Part shown: positions 26,736 through 35,950 of the stretch, piece after piece
How the letters are laid out: the number at the start of each line of letters is the position of its first letter
Position numbering within the stretch: position 1 is the stretch's first letter
From: CAZUNO01 sp964621445 [NCBI: Candidatus Hadarchaeota archaeon]
GTDB lineage: Archaea; CAYQAE01; CAYVLA01
Assembly: GCA_964621445.1 (NCBI GenBank)
Contig: CAZUNO010000014.1
Location: 1-64,000 of the forward strand
DNA length: 64,000 nucleotides
Direction: 5' to 3'
Notes under the pieces: generated by a model
The model's input: only the letters and a program-made list of their open reading frames with translations
Databases searched by the model: none
What the model was told of the DNA's origin: nothing
Position numbers and translations under genes: made by a program

Positions 26736-27499
26736 ATGGCGCTGAAATACTTCCTATACATGGGAGCTATCGGCCTGGTCTCCCTGTTCCTAGTCCTGAT
26801 ACGGGGCTTTTGGGCTCACTATGGGACTTCTTAGTCCTGCTGATCATGACTCCCGTGGCCTTCGTTTCCCTATGGGTCGCGTTTTCCTACGTCTACCTCT
26901 ACCCAGTTCTATTTAGGGTTGGATCGGAGAAGGATTGGCTAACCGGGATCATGGAAGGCTGGAATCTTCGTGGAGACGAGAGAGTTCTCGACGTGGGATG
27001 TGGGACGGGCAGGATCGCCATCGAGGCGGCCAAGCTCCTGCCATCAGGAAAGATCTACGGGGTGGATATTTTTGAGGGAATCATTGGCAATTCCTTCAAG
27101 GTTCCCAGGAGAAACGCTGAGATAGAGGGCGTATCTCACAGGGTCCAGTTTCGAAATGGGAACGCCCTTGACCTGCACTTGGAGGATGGGACATTCGACA
27201 TAGTCACCATGGGCTCGGTACTGCACGAGATTCACGGGAGGGAGGATGAGATCAGAGCGATAAAGGGGGTACTTAGAGTGCTGAAGCCAGGGGGGATGTT
27301 CCTGACCCTTGAGCTGCTACGGACCTGGAGGATGTTTGTGACCCTCATGACCTTTGCACCGGTCTGGAAAACCGAGGAATACTGGCTGTAGATCTTTCGG
27401 GAGGCCGGGGCCGAGGTTTTTTCGGTGGAGAGGATCGTGAAGTTAATAGACGTGGCCGTGTTCATCACCGGGAATCCCGAGACGGTAAAGCCAAAATAG
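26736..27499 (+). pseudogene. Membrane-associated SAM methyltransferase with a frameshift and an in-frame amber codon
   Basis: An N-terminal hydrophobic part (MALKYFLYMGAIGLVSLFLV, from ATG 26736) meets a frameshift at the T run 26808-26811. With one T added it continues RGFLGSLWDFLVLLIMTPVAF, a second and third membrane segment, then the methyltransferase core. Motif I is VLDVGCGTGRIAIEA and motif II KIYGVDIFEG; VLHEIHGREDEI and VLKPGGMFLTLE follow. TAG at 27389-27391 stops translation after KTEEYWL, yet the frame goes on with IFREAGAEVFSVERI to TAG 27497. GAG to TAG is one change. Pyrrolysine readthrough is conceivable but nothing else supports it. Confidence 0.72.
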
Positions 27500-27650
27500 G
27501 GGGTAGAATCTAGGATGGATGTCATCGCCGGTTTTGGTCCCTAGTAGTCAGATCAGTGAACCACGAAGGTATAACCCGATGACAGGGCTTAACTAAGGCA
27601 GGACCCCTGACCTATGATCTTTTTCAATCTGAGACACCCTTACAACAAAC

Positions 27651-29711
27651 ATGAATAAAGACGGTGCATTTGTCGAAAAGGAGGGGGGAATGCTTAAACT
27701 CGGAAATGATTATCTGGTGGTCGATGTGGGGATTGAGAGTGGGGAGGGCCCAAATGGGCTGTACTCCCCCCTTTCCGACCAAATCTATGCCGATCGTCCC
27801 TACCGGTATCGGTTGGATGACGAACTGGGAACACCTGAATTAGGGGAATACCAGGTCTCCCGGGAATCCGGTTCCATCGTCCTGGATATGTCCTGGAGGC
27901 TGGGCCCTATAAACCTGAACCACCGTCTTTCGATGGCCCATTATGAGCCCTACATGGAGGAGACGCTGAGTCTAACCAACACCGGTGAGGAGGACATGTA
28001 CCTTGAAAAACTTCAGACCGGCTTCGTCCGTGGTATAGGCAGGGAGGGACGGGTCCATGAGGAACTGTCCCGGGATGTCATGGTTAGCGTTCCTTTCAAG
28101 CGAGCTCTCCAGGACAGGAGGGGCGAGTACCGGGAGTTCAGCTTCAGGGAGCTGGCCATAAACGGAGACTCCTACTGGTTCCCATGGGGACAACGTCACC
28201 GGATGGATCACCTCTCGGCGGAGGGATGGATATGGAGTCATGATGGGGTCTGTCTCCTGGTGGCCAAGCATTCCCCAACCATGATCGAGCATTCGGTTCT
28301 CTCTTGTGAACGAGAGGAGGATCAGGAGGCGCTTAGATTCGGGGGATCGACCGGGATACACGGCGATCCCGATCAGTGCGGGTTTCTGAAGAGCGGCTCA
28401 TCGATCGCCCTCTCGGGTACCAGATACATTGTGGTGAAGGGCGGATGGAAGGAGGGTTACTACGCTTTCCGGGATTTCATGGACTCCATGGGCCACGGGA
28501 CGCCCGCCGGGTTCAATCCTCCAGTACACTGGAACGAGCTCTACGATAATCCCCTGTGGTGGGAGGGCGACGGATACAAGGAGAGGAACCAGCTCTACAC
28601 CCTGGGACACATGAGGGAGGAGGCCAGCAAGGCCCGGGAGCTGGGATGCGAGGCTCTTTACCTGGACCCGGGGTGGGATACCAGCTTCGGGTCATCCATC
28701 TGGCCGGAGTACAGGCTCAGGAAGGCGAGGGAGTTCGTCGAGCTGATGAGTACGGAGTACGGCCTGGGGGTCTCTCTACATATGCCTCTGGCCGTTTGGT
28801 GCGACCCCACCGCCTACCCGTTGGCCGCCCATAGGAGGGACCGCCGGGGAGAGATGCTTGACTCCCTGTGCAGCGCCTCCCCTGCTTACCTGGAGACAAA
28901 GAGAAGAAAGCTCCTGGATCTGGCGGAGGCGGGATTCGTCTACTTCATGTTCGATGGTACCGCCTTCACCGGCGAGTGCTGGGACCCCTCACACGGCCAC
29001 TCGCTTCCCCTCAGGAGGTCCGAGCACTGCGCGGCCATAGACGAGCTGGTCAAATCCGTCCACTCCCGGTTCCCGGAACTGATAATAGAGCTGCACGACC
29101 CCATTCTGGGAGGAGTTCCGGAGAGGTACGCCCCCATGCACTTCATGCATGGGTCCGATGGTTGCTTTGACGAGGGATGGGGCTTCGAGTACATGTGGGA
29201 CCCAATGGAGGACCTCATATCCGGAAGGGCCATTAGCCTCTACTACTATAACCTGGCCTACTCTCTGCCCCTCTATATACATATTGACCTGAGGAAGGAT
29301 AACCGGAACTCCCTGGAGTTCTGGTGGTATGCATCCACCTGCAGGCACCTGGGGGTGGGAGGCAAGCACCAGGACGCGGAGGTTTGGAGTGCCCACAAGA
29401 AGGCAATGTCACGTTATCTAGAACTGAAAAGGTTCTACACCCAAGGAGTCTTTCTTGGCCTGGACGAGGAGGCCCATCTTCATTTCCTGCCCGGCGAACC
29501 GCGGGCGGTTCTAAACCTGTTTAACCTCTCATCAAAGGCGACATACAAAAAGGTAATTTTAGATATCCGCGAGATCGGCCTGGATTCCGTTGAACACGTT
29601 TCCGACGGTCAATTTAACCTGCATGGAAGGGAACTGGAGATCGAGCTGGAGATGGATGCCAGGGACGCCAGGGTAATAGAGATTGGGGGTTCGGCCCGAG
29701 CTAAGGACTAG
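27651..29711 (+). CDS. Clan GH-D-like glycosidase (alpha-galactosidase/GH36-like)
   Basis: A 686-residue protein with the architecture of GH36-like alpha-galactosidases: an N-terminal beta-sandwich (1-270), a TIM barrel (about 275-580) and a C-terminal beta domain. In the barrel, CEALYLDPGWDTSFGSS matches the aspartate/tryptophan strand motif of these enzymes. YFMFDGTAFTGECWDPSHGH places an Asp at the nucleophile strand, and IIELHDPILGG and MHGSDGCFDEGWGFEYMWD follow at substrate-binding strands. There is no signal peptide. The substrate is unknown. It ends 4 bases into the convergent anchored-protein gene. Confidence 0.75.
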   Translation: MNKDGAFVEKEGGMLKLGNDYLVVDVGIESGEGPNGLYSPLSDQIYADRPYRYRLDDELGTPELGEYQVSRESGSIVLDMSWRLGPINLNHRLSMAHYEPYMEETLSLTNTGEEDMYLEKLQTGFVRGIGREGRVHEELSRDVMVSVPFKRALQDRRGEYREFSFRELAINGDSYWFPWGQRHRMDHLSAEGWIWSHDGVCLLVAKHSPTMIEHSVLSCEREEDQEALRFGGSTGIHGDPDQCGFLKSGSSIALSGTRYIVVKGGWKEGYYAFRDFMDSMGHGTPAGFNPPVHWNELYDNPLWWEGDGYKERNQLYTLGHMREEASKARELGCEALYLDPGWDTSFGSSIWPEYRLRKAREFVELMSTEYGLGVSLHMPLAVWCDPTAYPLAAHRRDRRGEMLDSLCSASPAYLETKRRKLLDLAEAGFVYFMFDGTAFTGECWDPSHGHSLPLRRSEHCAAIDELVKSVHSRFPELIIELHDPILGGVPERYAPMHFMHGSDGCFDEGWGFEYMWDPMEDLISGRAISLYYYNLAYSLPLYIHIDLRKDNRNSLEFWWYASTCRHLGVGGKHQDAEVWSAHKKAMSRYLELKRFYTQGVFLGLDEEAHLHFLPGEPRAVLNLFNLSSKATYKKVILDIREIGLDSVEHVSDGQFNLHGRELEIELEMDARDARVIEIGGSARAKD

Positions 29712-30853
29712 ACCCTTCTCAGCCTGGTTACTCGTACTTCCCTCTGCATCCTCCTGCGAATCATGAGGGACCATAGGACGAGTCCGGAGATTATGGCCGT
29801 GGAGGTAACCGCTAGCCACTCGGAAAGATAGACCCAGAACAGGGCCTCCTCCTTTAGGCTGGCCGCCTCCTGAGATATGACCCTGACCTCCTCGGACACC
29901 GATTCAAGGAAATCTATGGCCGGTTGGTAGTCCTGGTCGGCGTAATCGTCTATGGCCTCACCCATGCTGCTTTCGATGACCATCAGCTCGTTGGCCAGGG
30001 GCATGCTGTTGGCACCGAAGTTATCAGCCCACTCTATCATGGATAGTATGATGGATTTCTGGGTCTGTATGTTCCTGAACATCCGCCTCGCCTCCCGCCT
30101 GGCCGGTATGTCCGAGATCAGGTCCATTTCCAGGGAGTAGAAGACCATGTTGGTGGCCACATCCAGGGCGTAGGGGTTCTTCTCCTCCGTCCACCAGTCG
30201 TCGAATATGTGAGACACCACCCACTGCATTCCCGGGTTTCCCCCGCCTGGCCTCCAGGAAACCAGCCATGGCTGGCCGTAAGGAACTATATCCGCCCATA
30301 TGGTCGCTCCCTGTTTGACCTTCATGTCCGTGAACTGGTCCCCTACCACATCCTCGATTCCGTACTTCAGAAAAGGGGTGAAAACCGGGTGTCGGTTGGT
30401 CCTGAAATCCACCTTGTAGCTCCTGAAGTGAGGACTCACGCTTCCATGCTCGGATATGGGGACCACCTCGCGCAGTATTGTGGCCTCCCACGCGTAGTCC
30501 CATCCCAGGCACAGGCCACAGAAAGCGGTCATCTCCGCCTCACGGAAGGCATAGTCCAGGTCATGTAGCTTCCTAGTGGTCAGATGCTGGATGCGCGCAT
30601 CGTGAAAGACCATCACGTCGTATTGATCGATGAGCATACCCCTGGTACGGGGATAATACACCCTGTCCAGCTTTCGTTTACCCCTACCTGAGAGGTCCGG
30701 GGGGAGGGGATAGATGTCATAGGTAAATATGGGATCCCGTATGAACAGAACTCTGAATGGGTTATCCCACATGTAACCGGAGTGGCCAATCACGAAGCCG
30801 GATATCCGTTCCGGTCTAAGGGCCTGTGATCCAGGGACGACCAGGACCAGCAC
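29708..30853 (-). CDS. Exported membrane-anchored GATase-like family protein
   Basis: A 381-residue member of the family at 13412. The N-terminal hydrophobic segment is short from GTG 30853. Upstream codons continue hydrophobic (LVWLIIT) but contain no usual start codon, so the true N-terminus may use a rare start. KLDRVYYPRTRGMLIDQYDVMVFHD, PWLVSWRPGGGNPGMQWVVSH, WADNFGANSMPL, the YADQDYQPAIDFLES stalk, and the anchor ALFWVYLSEWLAVTSTAIIS with its RRRMQREVRVTR tail align with the other copies. It is divergent from the next copy at 31015, so these two probably arose by duplication or are co-regulated. Confidence 0.82.
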   Translation of the reverse strand: MLVLVVPGSQALRPERISGFVIGHSGYMWDNPFRVLFIRDPIFTYDIYPLPPDLSGRGKRKLDRVYYPRTRGMLIDQYDVMVFHDARIQHLTTRKLHDLDYAFREAEMTAFCGLCLGWDYAWEATILREVVPISEHGSVSPHFRSYKVDFRTNRHPVFTPFLKYGIEDVVGDQFTDMKVKQGATIWADIVPYGQPWLVSWRPGGGNPGMQWVVSHIFDDWWTEEKNPYALDVATNMVFYSLEMDLISDIPARREARRMFRNIQTQKSIILSMIEWADNFGANSMPLANELMVIESSMGEAIDDYADQDYQPAIDFLESVSEEVRVISQEAASLKEEALFWVYLSEWLAVTSTAIISGLVLWSLMIRRRMQREVRVTRLRRV

Positions 30854-30980
30854 GGTGATTATGAGCCAGACTAATGCCCCGGGGTTATTGCGAATTATAT
30901 CTCCACGCCTGCAACTATGATGTTCATTTCCTATTTTATTCTTGCGGCTCCCCAGCCGGAGAGATGGCTCGACTACGCAG

Positions 30981-30989
30981 GTTAATAAG
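30981..30989 (+). promoter_or_regulatory. TATA-like box for the gene at 31015
   Basis: GTTAATAAG centred about 27-30 bases before GTG 31012 and ATG 31015. Confidence 0.45.
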
Positions 30990-31014
30990 AAGGTAAAAAG
31001 TAAAGGGCCATGTG

Positions 31015-32265
31015 ATGACCGCTGGTTGGTCTCGTTTGTTCTGGTGTTTGGCTCTTTTTCTGGCCATTGCTTCCCTGCAGCCGGGGTTCGCCCAGGAGGG
31101 TAGGATCGGGGTTCTATACGCGGGTGGCATAATGCGCTCCGCCCCCTTCCGGGAGATGGTGTCCGATCCTCTCTTTTCCATCACCTTTGTTTCGGCATCC
31201 CTGCGTGGTTTTGGAGGGTGGGAGATAGACGATGTGCAGCGGGCAGTAAGGATGTACATGCCCAGGACCTATGAACGGATCCGGGAATTCGACGCGATCG
31301 TGCTGGGCAATGCTAACCGGTTTGCCGTAGGGTCACGCAAAATCGAGATGATGGCCAGGAGCGTGAGAGAGGGCGGGCTCTCCCTGCTCATGTCCGGCGG
31401 CTGGGAGAGCTTCGGGGGGGTATTTGGGCGGCCCTCGTGGAGCGATACGGCGATAGCGGAACTTCTACCAACCGAGGATGTTATCGATACCTGGGTCCAG
31501 TACCCTAGAGGCTATCTCCTCCTGGAGATAGACCAGAAGAATCACGAGTTGATGGGAAGCGTGGCCTGGCACGGCCAGGCCGAGGGGACCCAGAACATGT
31601 GGAGGGACTTCCACCACAACCTGGTGAAGCTTAGGCAGGGGGCGACTCTCCTAGCCCACGTTCGTAGCCTGGATTTCGAAAACCACCCCGCCATGGTGAC
31701 CTGGGAGTTGGACAACGGCGCTCGAACCTTTTCGTTGACCGGGGAGATCCACACATTCTCCCGCCCAAATGTATGGGAATACAGTTTGGACTTCGGAAGC
31801 AACCTTATGATCTACCTGGATGGAAGGCCGGTGCCTCAGGACCTGGAACTGATCCACACCGTGAGGCAGAAGATGGTTGAGGTCAGGACCAGAAAATCTC
31901 TTCTCCTGGGGCTACTTGACTTTTGTAACTCAGTGGGGGCCAACACCGAGGAGATGATGGCGAGGATCGACAGTGTGGATAACAGGATATCCGGGATCAT
32001 GCCCGATTACCTGGGCCTCCGCTTCCAGAAGGTGTTGGAGGTATACCAGGAAGTGGAAATAGACCTAGAGGAGATGGAAAGGGATGCCATAAAGCTGAAG
32101 GACAGGGCACTCCTTTGGGTCTACATAATCGAGTGGCTGTCGGTGACCGGCGTGGGGATGGCCTGCGGTTTCTTTCTATGGTCGGTCATGATCCGTCGCA
32201 GGCTATATAGGACGGTGGGAACAACCAGGTTGTACCTGTCCGGAGATAAGACAATTGATCGCTAG
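31015..32265 (+). CDS. Exported membrane-anchored GATase-like family protein
   Basis: A 416-residue family member. The signal peptide (SRLFWCLALFLAIASLQPGFAQ) is followed by RIGVLYAGGIMRSAPFREMV and VRMYMPRTYERIREFDAIVLGN. LSLLMSGGWESFGGVFG is the glycine-rich strand-loop of the GATase-like domain. After HPAMVTWELDNGARTFSLTG come the stalk (FCNSVGANTEEM) and the anchor ALLWVYIIEWLSVTGVGMAC with its IRRRLYRTVGTTR tail. The GTG at 31012 adds one residue. The genes to the right are an SGNH hydrolase and glycosidase-like proteins, so a glycan-related envelope function is plausible. Confidence 0.85.
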   Translation: MTAGWSRLFWCLALFLAIASLQPGFAQEGRIGVLYAGGIMRSAPFREMVSDPLFSITFVSASLRGFGGWEIDDVQRAVRMYMPRTYERIREFDAIVLGNANRFAVGSRKIEMMARSVREGGLSLLMSGGWESFGGVFGRPSWSDTAIAELLPTEDVIDTWVQYPRGYLLLEIDQKNHELMGSVAWHGQAEGTQNMWRDFHHNLVKLRQGATLLAHVRSLDFENHPAMVTWELDNGARTFSLTGEIHTFSRPNVWEYSLDFGSNLMIYLDGRPVPQDLELIHTVRQKMVEVRTRKSLLLGLLDFCNSVGANTEEMMARIDSVDNRISGIMPDYLGLRFQKVLEVYQEVEIDLEEMERDAIKLKDRALLWVYIIEWLSVTGVGMACGFFLWSVMIRRRLYRTVGTTRLYLSGDKTIDR

Positions 32266-32320
32266 TTCCGGTTCCGGCAGTCAGGGTAATTGACATTTTA
32301 CAGGAATTTATTGATAGGGA

Positions 32321-32328
32321 ACACATAA
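32321..32328 (+). promoter_or_regulatory. TATA-like box for the SGNH hydrolase
   Basis: ACACATAA(AG), about 26-30 bases before ATG 32355. Confidence 0.4.
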
Positions 32329-32354
32329 AGAGGTTAGAGGGTCCAGGTTTTGCC

Positions 32355-33413
32355 ATGATATACAAGAACGTTGAGCTCCACAACGTGGCCCAGGTCCGTA
32401 AGTTCGGTGACGGTCCGGGGGTTCGCCTGCAGAGAATCCCGGAAAGGGTTCGGAGAAACCTCAGTCCACGGGGACAGGAGAAGATGCTGGAACCGGCCTC
32501 GGCCGAGATTCGATTCCTGTGCGATGGGTCCAGTGCCCAGGTAAGCCTGTCCTCTCAGGGGATAACCGATTTACAGCTATTCCATGGTCCCTTCCAGACC
32601 ACCACCACATTTAGGATAACCCAGGACATGGAGACCATCGAGGTCTCTATGCCCCCTGCCCTCACCTCTCTCCCGGAGAGATTCCGGAAATCGATACCCT
32701 TTTCTCCCGAAGTCTACCGACTGGTTATGGGAGGTCCAAACAGGTCACCCATCGTATTTCACGGGGCCCGGGGGGAGAACCTTAGACCTCCCGGGAAGGA
32801 GAACCTTCCGAGCAAGCGGTATCTGGCCTACGGTACCTCGATTACCCACGGGGCACATGCCACAGGGGCCCATCTGAGCTATGCCAGCCAGACGGCAACC
32901 AGGCTGGGCGTGGACCTCATCAATCTTGGTTCGGGGGGATCGGCATTCTGCGAAAAGGAGATGGCGGATTACATCGCCGGTCGCGAGGACTGGGATTTTG
33001 TCACCCTTTCCCTGTCGGTGAACATGATTGGGGGCGGCTTTTCGGTCCGGGAGTTCAGAGATAGGGTGTCCTACATGATCGAAACCATAGCCGGGAACAA
33101 TTCCAAACGTCCCGTCGTGTGCATCACCATCCTCCCCCACGTTCGTGATATCCTCCCCGGATTCCCAACCGCGGTTGAGAAGGCGACCGCGGGTCAGTTC
33201 CGTCAGCAGCTGCGGGAAGCGGTGGCCGGTTGCGACAAGGGAAGAGTCCACCTGGTGGAGGGAAGTGATCTGCTGACCGGTATCGGGGGTCTAACCCCAG
33301 ATCTGGTTCATCCCGGGGATAACGGGATGATCATGATCGGTGAGAACCTGGCGGGTAAGCTAAGCAAGATCCTGGAATCGGAACACCAAGATGAGGATTC
33401 AAGCGGGGAGTGA
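32355..33413 (+). CDS. SGNH/GDSL-type hydrolase (probable carbohydrate esterase)
   Basis: A 352-residue two-domain protein. The N-terminal ~135 residues form a beta-rich domain. The C-terminal SGNH domain has block I YLAYGTSITHGAHA (nucleophile Ser), block II NLGSGGSAFCEKE (oxyanion Gly), a block III-like LSLSVNMIGGG (Asn) and block V LTPDLVHPGDNGM (Asp-His). This order, with an N-terminal jelly-roll-like domain, is that of acetyl-xylan-type carbohydrate esterases. No signal peptide is present. It probably removes acyl groups from imported glycans (inference). Confidence 0.85.
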   Translation: MIYKNVELHNVAQVRKFGDGPGVRLQRIPERVRRNLSPRGQEKMLEPASAEIRFLCDGSSAQVSLSSQGITDLQLFHGPFQTTTTFRITQDMETIEVSMPPALTSLPERFRKSIPFSPEVYRLVMGGPNRSPIVFHGARGENLRPPGKENLPSKRYLAYGTSITHGAHATGAHLSYASQTATRLGVDLINLGSGGSAFCEKEMADYIAGREDWDFVTLSLSVNMIGGGFSVREFRDRVSYMIETIAGNNSKRPVVCITILPHVRDILPGFPTAVEKATAGQFRQQLREAVAGCDKGRVHLVEGSDLLTGIGGLTPDLVHPGDNGMIMIGENLAGKLSKILESEHQDEDSSGE

Positions 33414-33442
33414 ACCACGATTATTAGATATGGATTGAGAGA

Positions 33443-33830
33443 TTAGGCTAGTCTCTCTTTCCCGGAGTAAATCTCCTCCACATGAAGGACCGCCGCCTCC
33501 TTGGGTTTCATATCCTGGTTATTGCTTTGGACCCATTCGACGCAGTCCTGGTAAACGGGTCCTTCGGTCTTCAATTCGACTTTTCCCTTAACCTGGTAGC
33601 AATCGTCTATCGAATCTCCCCAGAAGGTCACGGCCATGACCGGGTTTGCATCCAGGTTCTTCCGGGTCTTATAGAAGAAGTTATCCGCGAGTTGCAGGGT
33701 CTCGTCGTCAAGAGACCTGAGGTAGGACACGTAGATCAGATTGGGCTTGCCCCCGGGTGATGCCGTGGCTACGGGGAACGGTTTCAGCTTGCCTATAATT
33801 CTCTATTACCTCTGTTGGTATCTTAGCCAT
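33443..33830 (-). pseudogene. Pyridoxamine-5'-phosphate-oxidase-like FMN-binding protein, two-base frameshift
   Basis: The frame from 33730 gives the body of a PNPOx-like split-barrel protein (SYLRSLDDETLQLADNFFYKTRKNLDANP, then AVTFWG). The true N-terminus lies upstream: ATG 33830 reads MAKIPTEVIE, and in another frame RIIGKLKPFPVATASPGG and KPNLIYVSYLRS join the body. Restoring a lost GA in GAGA(GA)ATTATA near 33800-33815 makes one protein of about 129 residues. This family binds flavin and reduces small molecules. The start is supported by GGAG ten bases upstream. The lesion may be a sequence error at a dinucleotide repeat. Confidence 0.8.
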
Positions 33831-33910
33831 TATCCAATGCTCCTTTTATCGTGGTGAGGGCCAACATCCATACCTCGATTCTTAAGTCTAACCACAGAGT
33901 TCTGGTGGAT

Positions 33911-35950
33911 CTATCCCAGATTCAGTATGCGTGCCGATCTAGATTCCATGTCAAGCTCCAGATGAAGACGTTGACCAGAGAGCTGTGGGTTTTCTTCATC
34001 GAGATCCTCGTTTCGACATATCTCCCTGGCTCTATCCGCGGATAATCCCGATCTCTCGATAGGTATACCTATCCCCAGCTCGGTATCCACGTCGCCCATG
34101 TTGCAGGCCGCTAGGCCAATCTGGCCCGAGGGGGACCGCCAGGTGGTGGCTCCTGCCACCGGCACGCGGATCTTCCACTCCCGATCCCAGAGCTTCCAGG
34201 TGGTTGTGATGGTTGAGGAGTCGGTCTCAGGCGGTCTCAGCATTCTGCCATAGGTCAAAAACTCCTTGCCCCGTAATCTGGTTTTGGCAAGGGACTTCAG
34301 GTACTCGGCCTCCGACCTGAATCCAGGCTTCAGGATATCTGGTCCCAACCACCCGAGCTGGGTGCCCCATAGGAACATCTGTGATACCTTAGACCGGAAG
34401 GGCCAGACTTTCTCCAGGTCCTCCGGAAAGATGTAGGCCCCGAAGAGTAGGATAAGGTCCCCGTAGACAGCTGGGTACATGGGAACCAGCTGACCCTCGG
34501 TTGAGTTGCACATGAGAAGGGCGTGCAGAAGATCGTTCCAGGGCTCGGCGTTGGACTCGGTAGTGATGAAGAAATCCGGGCGATCCGGGCTCAATTCCTC
34601 CCCTATTTCCTCAAGCATCTTCCTGTAACCCGCCACCCAGTAGGCGCCGCCTCCAAGGGGATGTCCATGCTCCTCATCCAAGCACAGGCTGGGCGCGGCC
34701 GCCGCGATCTGGTCCAGGTATACGCCGCTGACCCCATACTCACGGGCCAGTTCGGAGACTATTTCCTTGATCTTGTTTCTCCACAGTTGGGTTTGGGGAC
34801 ACATGGGGGAGAGGGGGACCCCCGACCCGTAGACCTCGCTATATGTGCTACCATCAGGCTTCTTTGTCGCGGCCTTCTGCGCCTCCTCATTTTTCCAGCT
34901 GTCGGTTCCCGGGTCCCATAGCCTGGCGTTTATGTAGGGCATGACCCGTATCCCAGCCTTCACCAATCTTTCAACCCCTCGTCTAAAACCGGGCTTGGGC
35001 GGGAAGTACTCCGGGTAGTGGTCGTCAAAGGGAATACGGTGCCAGATATACCAGTGAAGGGCTACGGGTACCTCGAAGAATTCCGCGAACTCCAGCACAT
35101 CGGGGACGACATCATCGGCCTCTCCCGAGGTACGGCACCAGAGGCAGATATCGTTTAGCCCCCCTGGTATCTCCCTGCGGTGAAGGGGACCGGCAGAGCA
35201 CCACTTCCTCTTTACAGCCCAACGGCGATACCTACTGGCAACATCGTACCAGTTCCCATCGACGATGTCAACGAGACTACTGTAGGGAAGGCTGAAGGAC
35301 CGCCTATCCGGCCCCATGTCCGGGACCGGTAGCTTGAAGCTGGCCATTGGCCCTCGCCCGAAAATCAGGTGCTTCGTGCGGTTTTCCGGGTCATGACACC
35401 CGAGATAAAGCGAGCTGGAGTCGATATTCCAGGAAAGGAACTGCATGTTACACCTGTGCGATGGGTATCTACCCTCGTACTCCAAATCCTCATCGAAGGG
35501 CATTGACTTGCCGTATCCCCAGGGCGCATATAGATTCCCTTTCCCCTGGAGCCCACTTACCATCGGGAACTGGACCTCCCAGAGCCTCGCCCCTTTCCCA
35601 AAACGGGATTCGAATTCTAGACGAAGGCCCTCCCCAGTATCGATCTCCCCCCTCACCCTCACGGTTGCTGGAATCCCGTTGACATCGAGGGAATCCCATA
35701 TAATCTCGAAAGCCTCTCCATTACGCCTGGCGGAGGCGGGAAGTCCGGAACTGGAGACCTCTTTGATCTCCTTATCATCCCTAAAACTCAATGTCCACAG
35801 GGGGTCTTCCGGTGATCCCCTGACCAAATCGAGATCCCGTTTCCTGTCCGATACCGAATGCAGGTACCGGCCCTCTCTATTTGAGGAGAGGGTAACCCTC
35901 ATTCGGTTGTTGCTAAGATGGATGTCCTCTTCCGGGTCAATATCCTCCAT
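33911..35950 (-). CDS. DUF6259-like glycoside-hydrolase-type protein
   Basis: A 679-residue protein. It has an N-terminal beta-sandwich (to about 260: LWEVQFPMVSGLQGKGNLYAPWG), then a TIM barrel: VALHWYIWHRIPFDDHYPEYFP, AGIRVMPYINARLWDP and GVSGVYLDQIAAAAPSLCLDEEHGH, where an Asp sits at a catalytic strand end. FFITTESNAEPW gives a second acidic strand. The C-terminal domain is beta-rich. The arrangement fits the DUF6259 proteins of carbohydrate-degrading organisms, related to endo-alpha-N-acetylgalactosaminidase-type barrels. There is no signal peptide. The substrate is unknown. Confidence 0.75.
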   Translation of the reverse strand: MEDIDPEEDIHLSNNRMRVTLSSNREGRYLHSVSDRKRDLDLVRGSPEDPLWTLSFRDDKEIKEVSSSGLPASARRNGEAFEIIWDSLDVNGIPATVRVRGEIDTGEGLRLEFESRFGKGARLWEVQFPMVSGLQGKGNLYAPWGYGKSMPFDEDLEYEGRYPSHRCNMQFLSWNIDSSSLYLGCHDPENRTKHLIFGRGPMASFKLPVPDMGPDRRSFSLPYSSLVDIVDGNWYDVASRYRRWAVKRKWCSAGPLHRREIPGGLNDICLWCRTSGEADDVVPDVLEFAEFFEVPVALHWYIWHRIPFDDHYPEYFPPKPGFRRGVERLVKAGIRVMPYINARLWDPGTDSWKNEEAQKAATKKPDGSTYSEVYGSGVPLSPMCPQTQLWRNKIKEIVSELAREYGVSGVYLDQIAAAAPSLCLDEEHGHPLGGGAYWVAGYRKMLEEIGEELSPDRPDFFITTESNAEPWNDLLHALLMCNSTEGQLVPMYPAVYGDLILLFGAYIFPEDLEKVWPFRSKVSQMFLWGTQLGWLGPDILKPGFRSEAEYLKSLAKTRLRGKEFLTYGRMLRPPETDSSTITTTWKLWDREWKIRVPVAGATTWRSPSGQIGLAACNMGDVDTELGIGIPIERSGLSADRAREICRNEDLDEENPQLSGQRLHLELDMESRSARILNLG

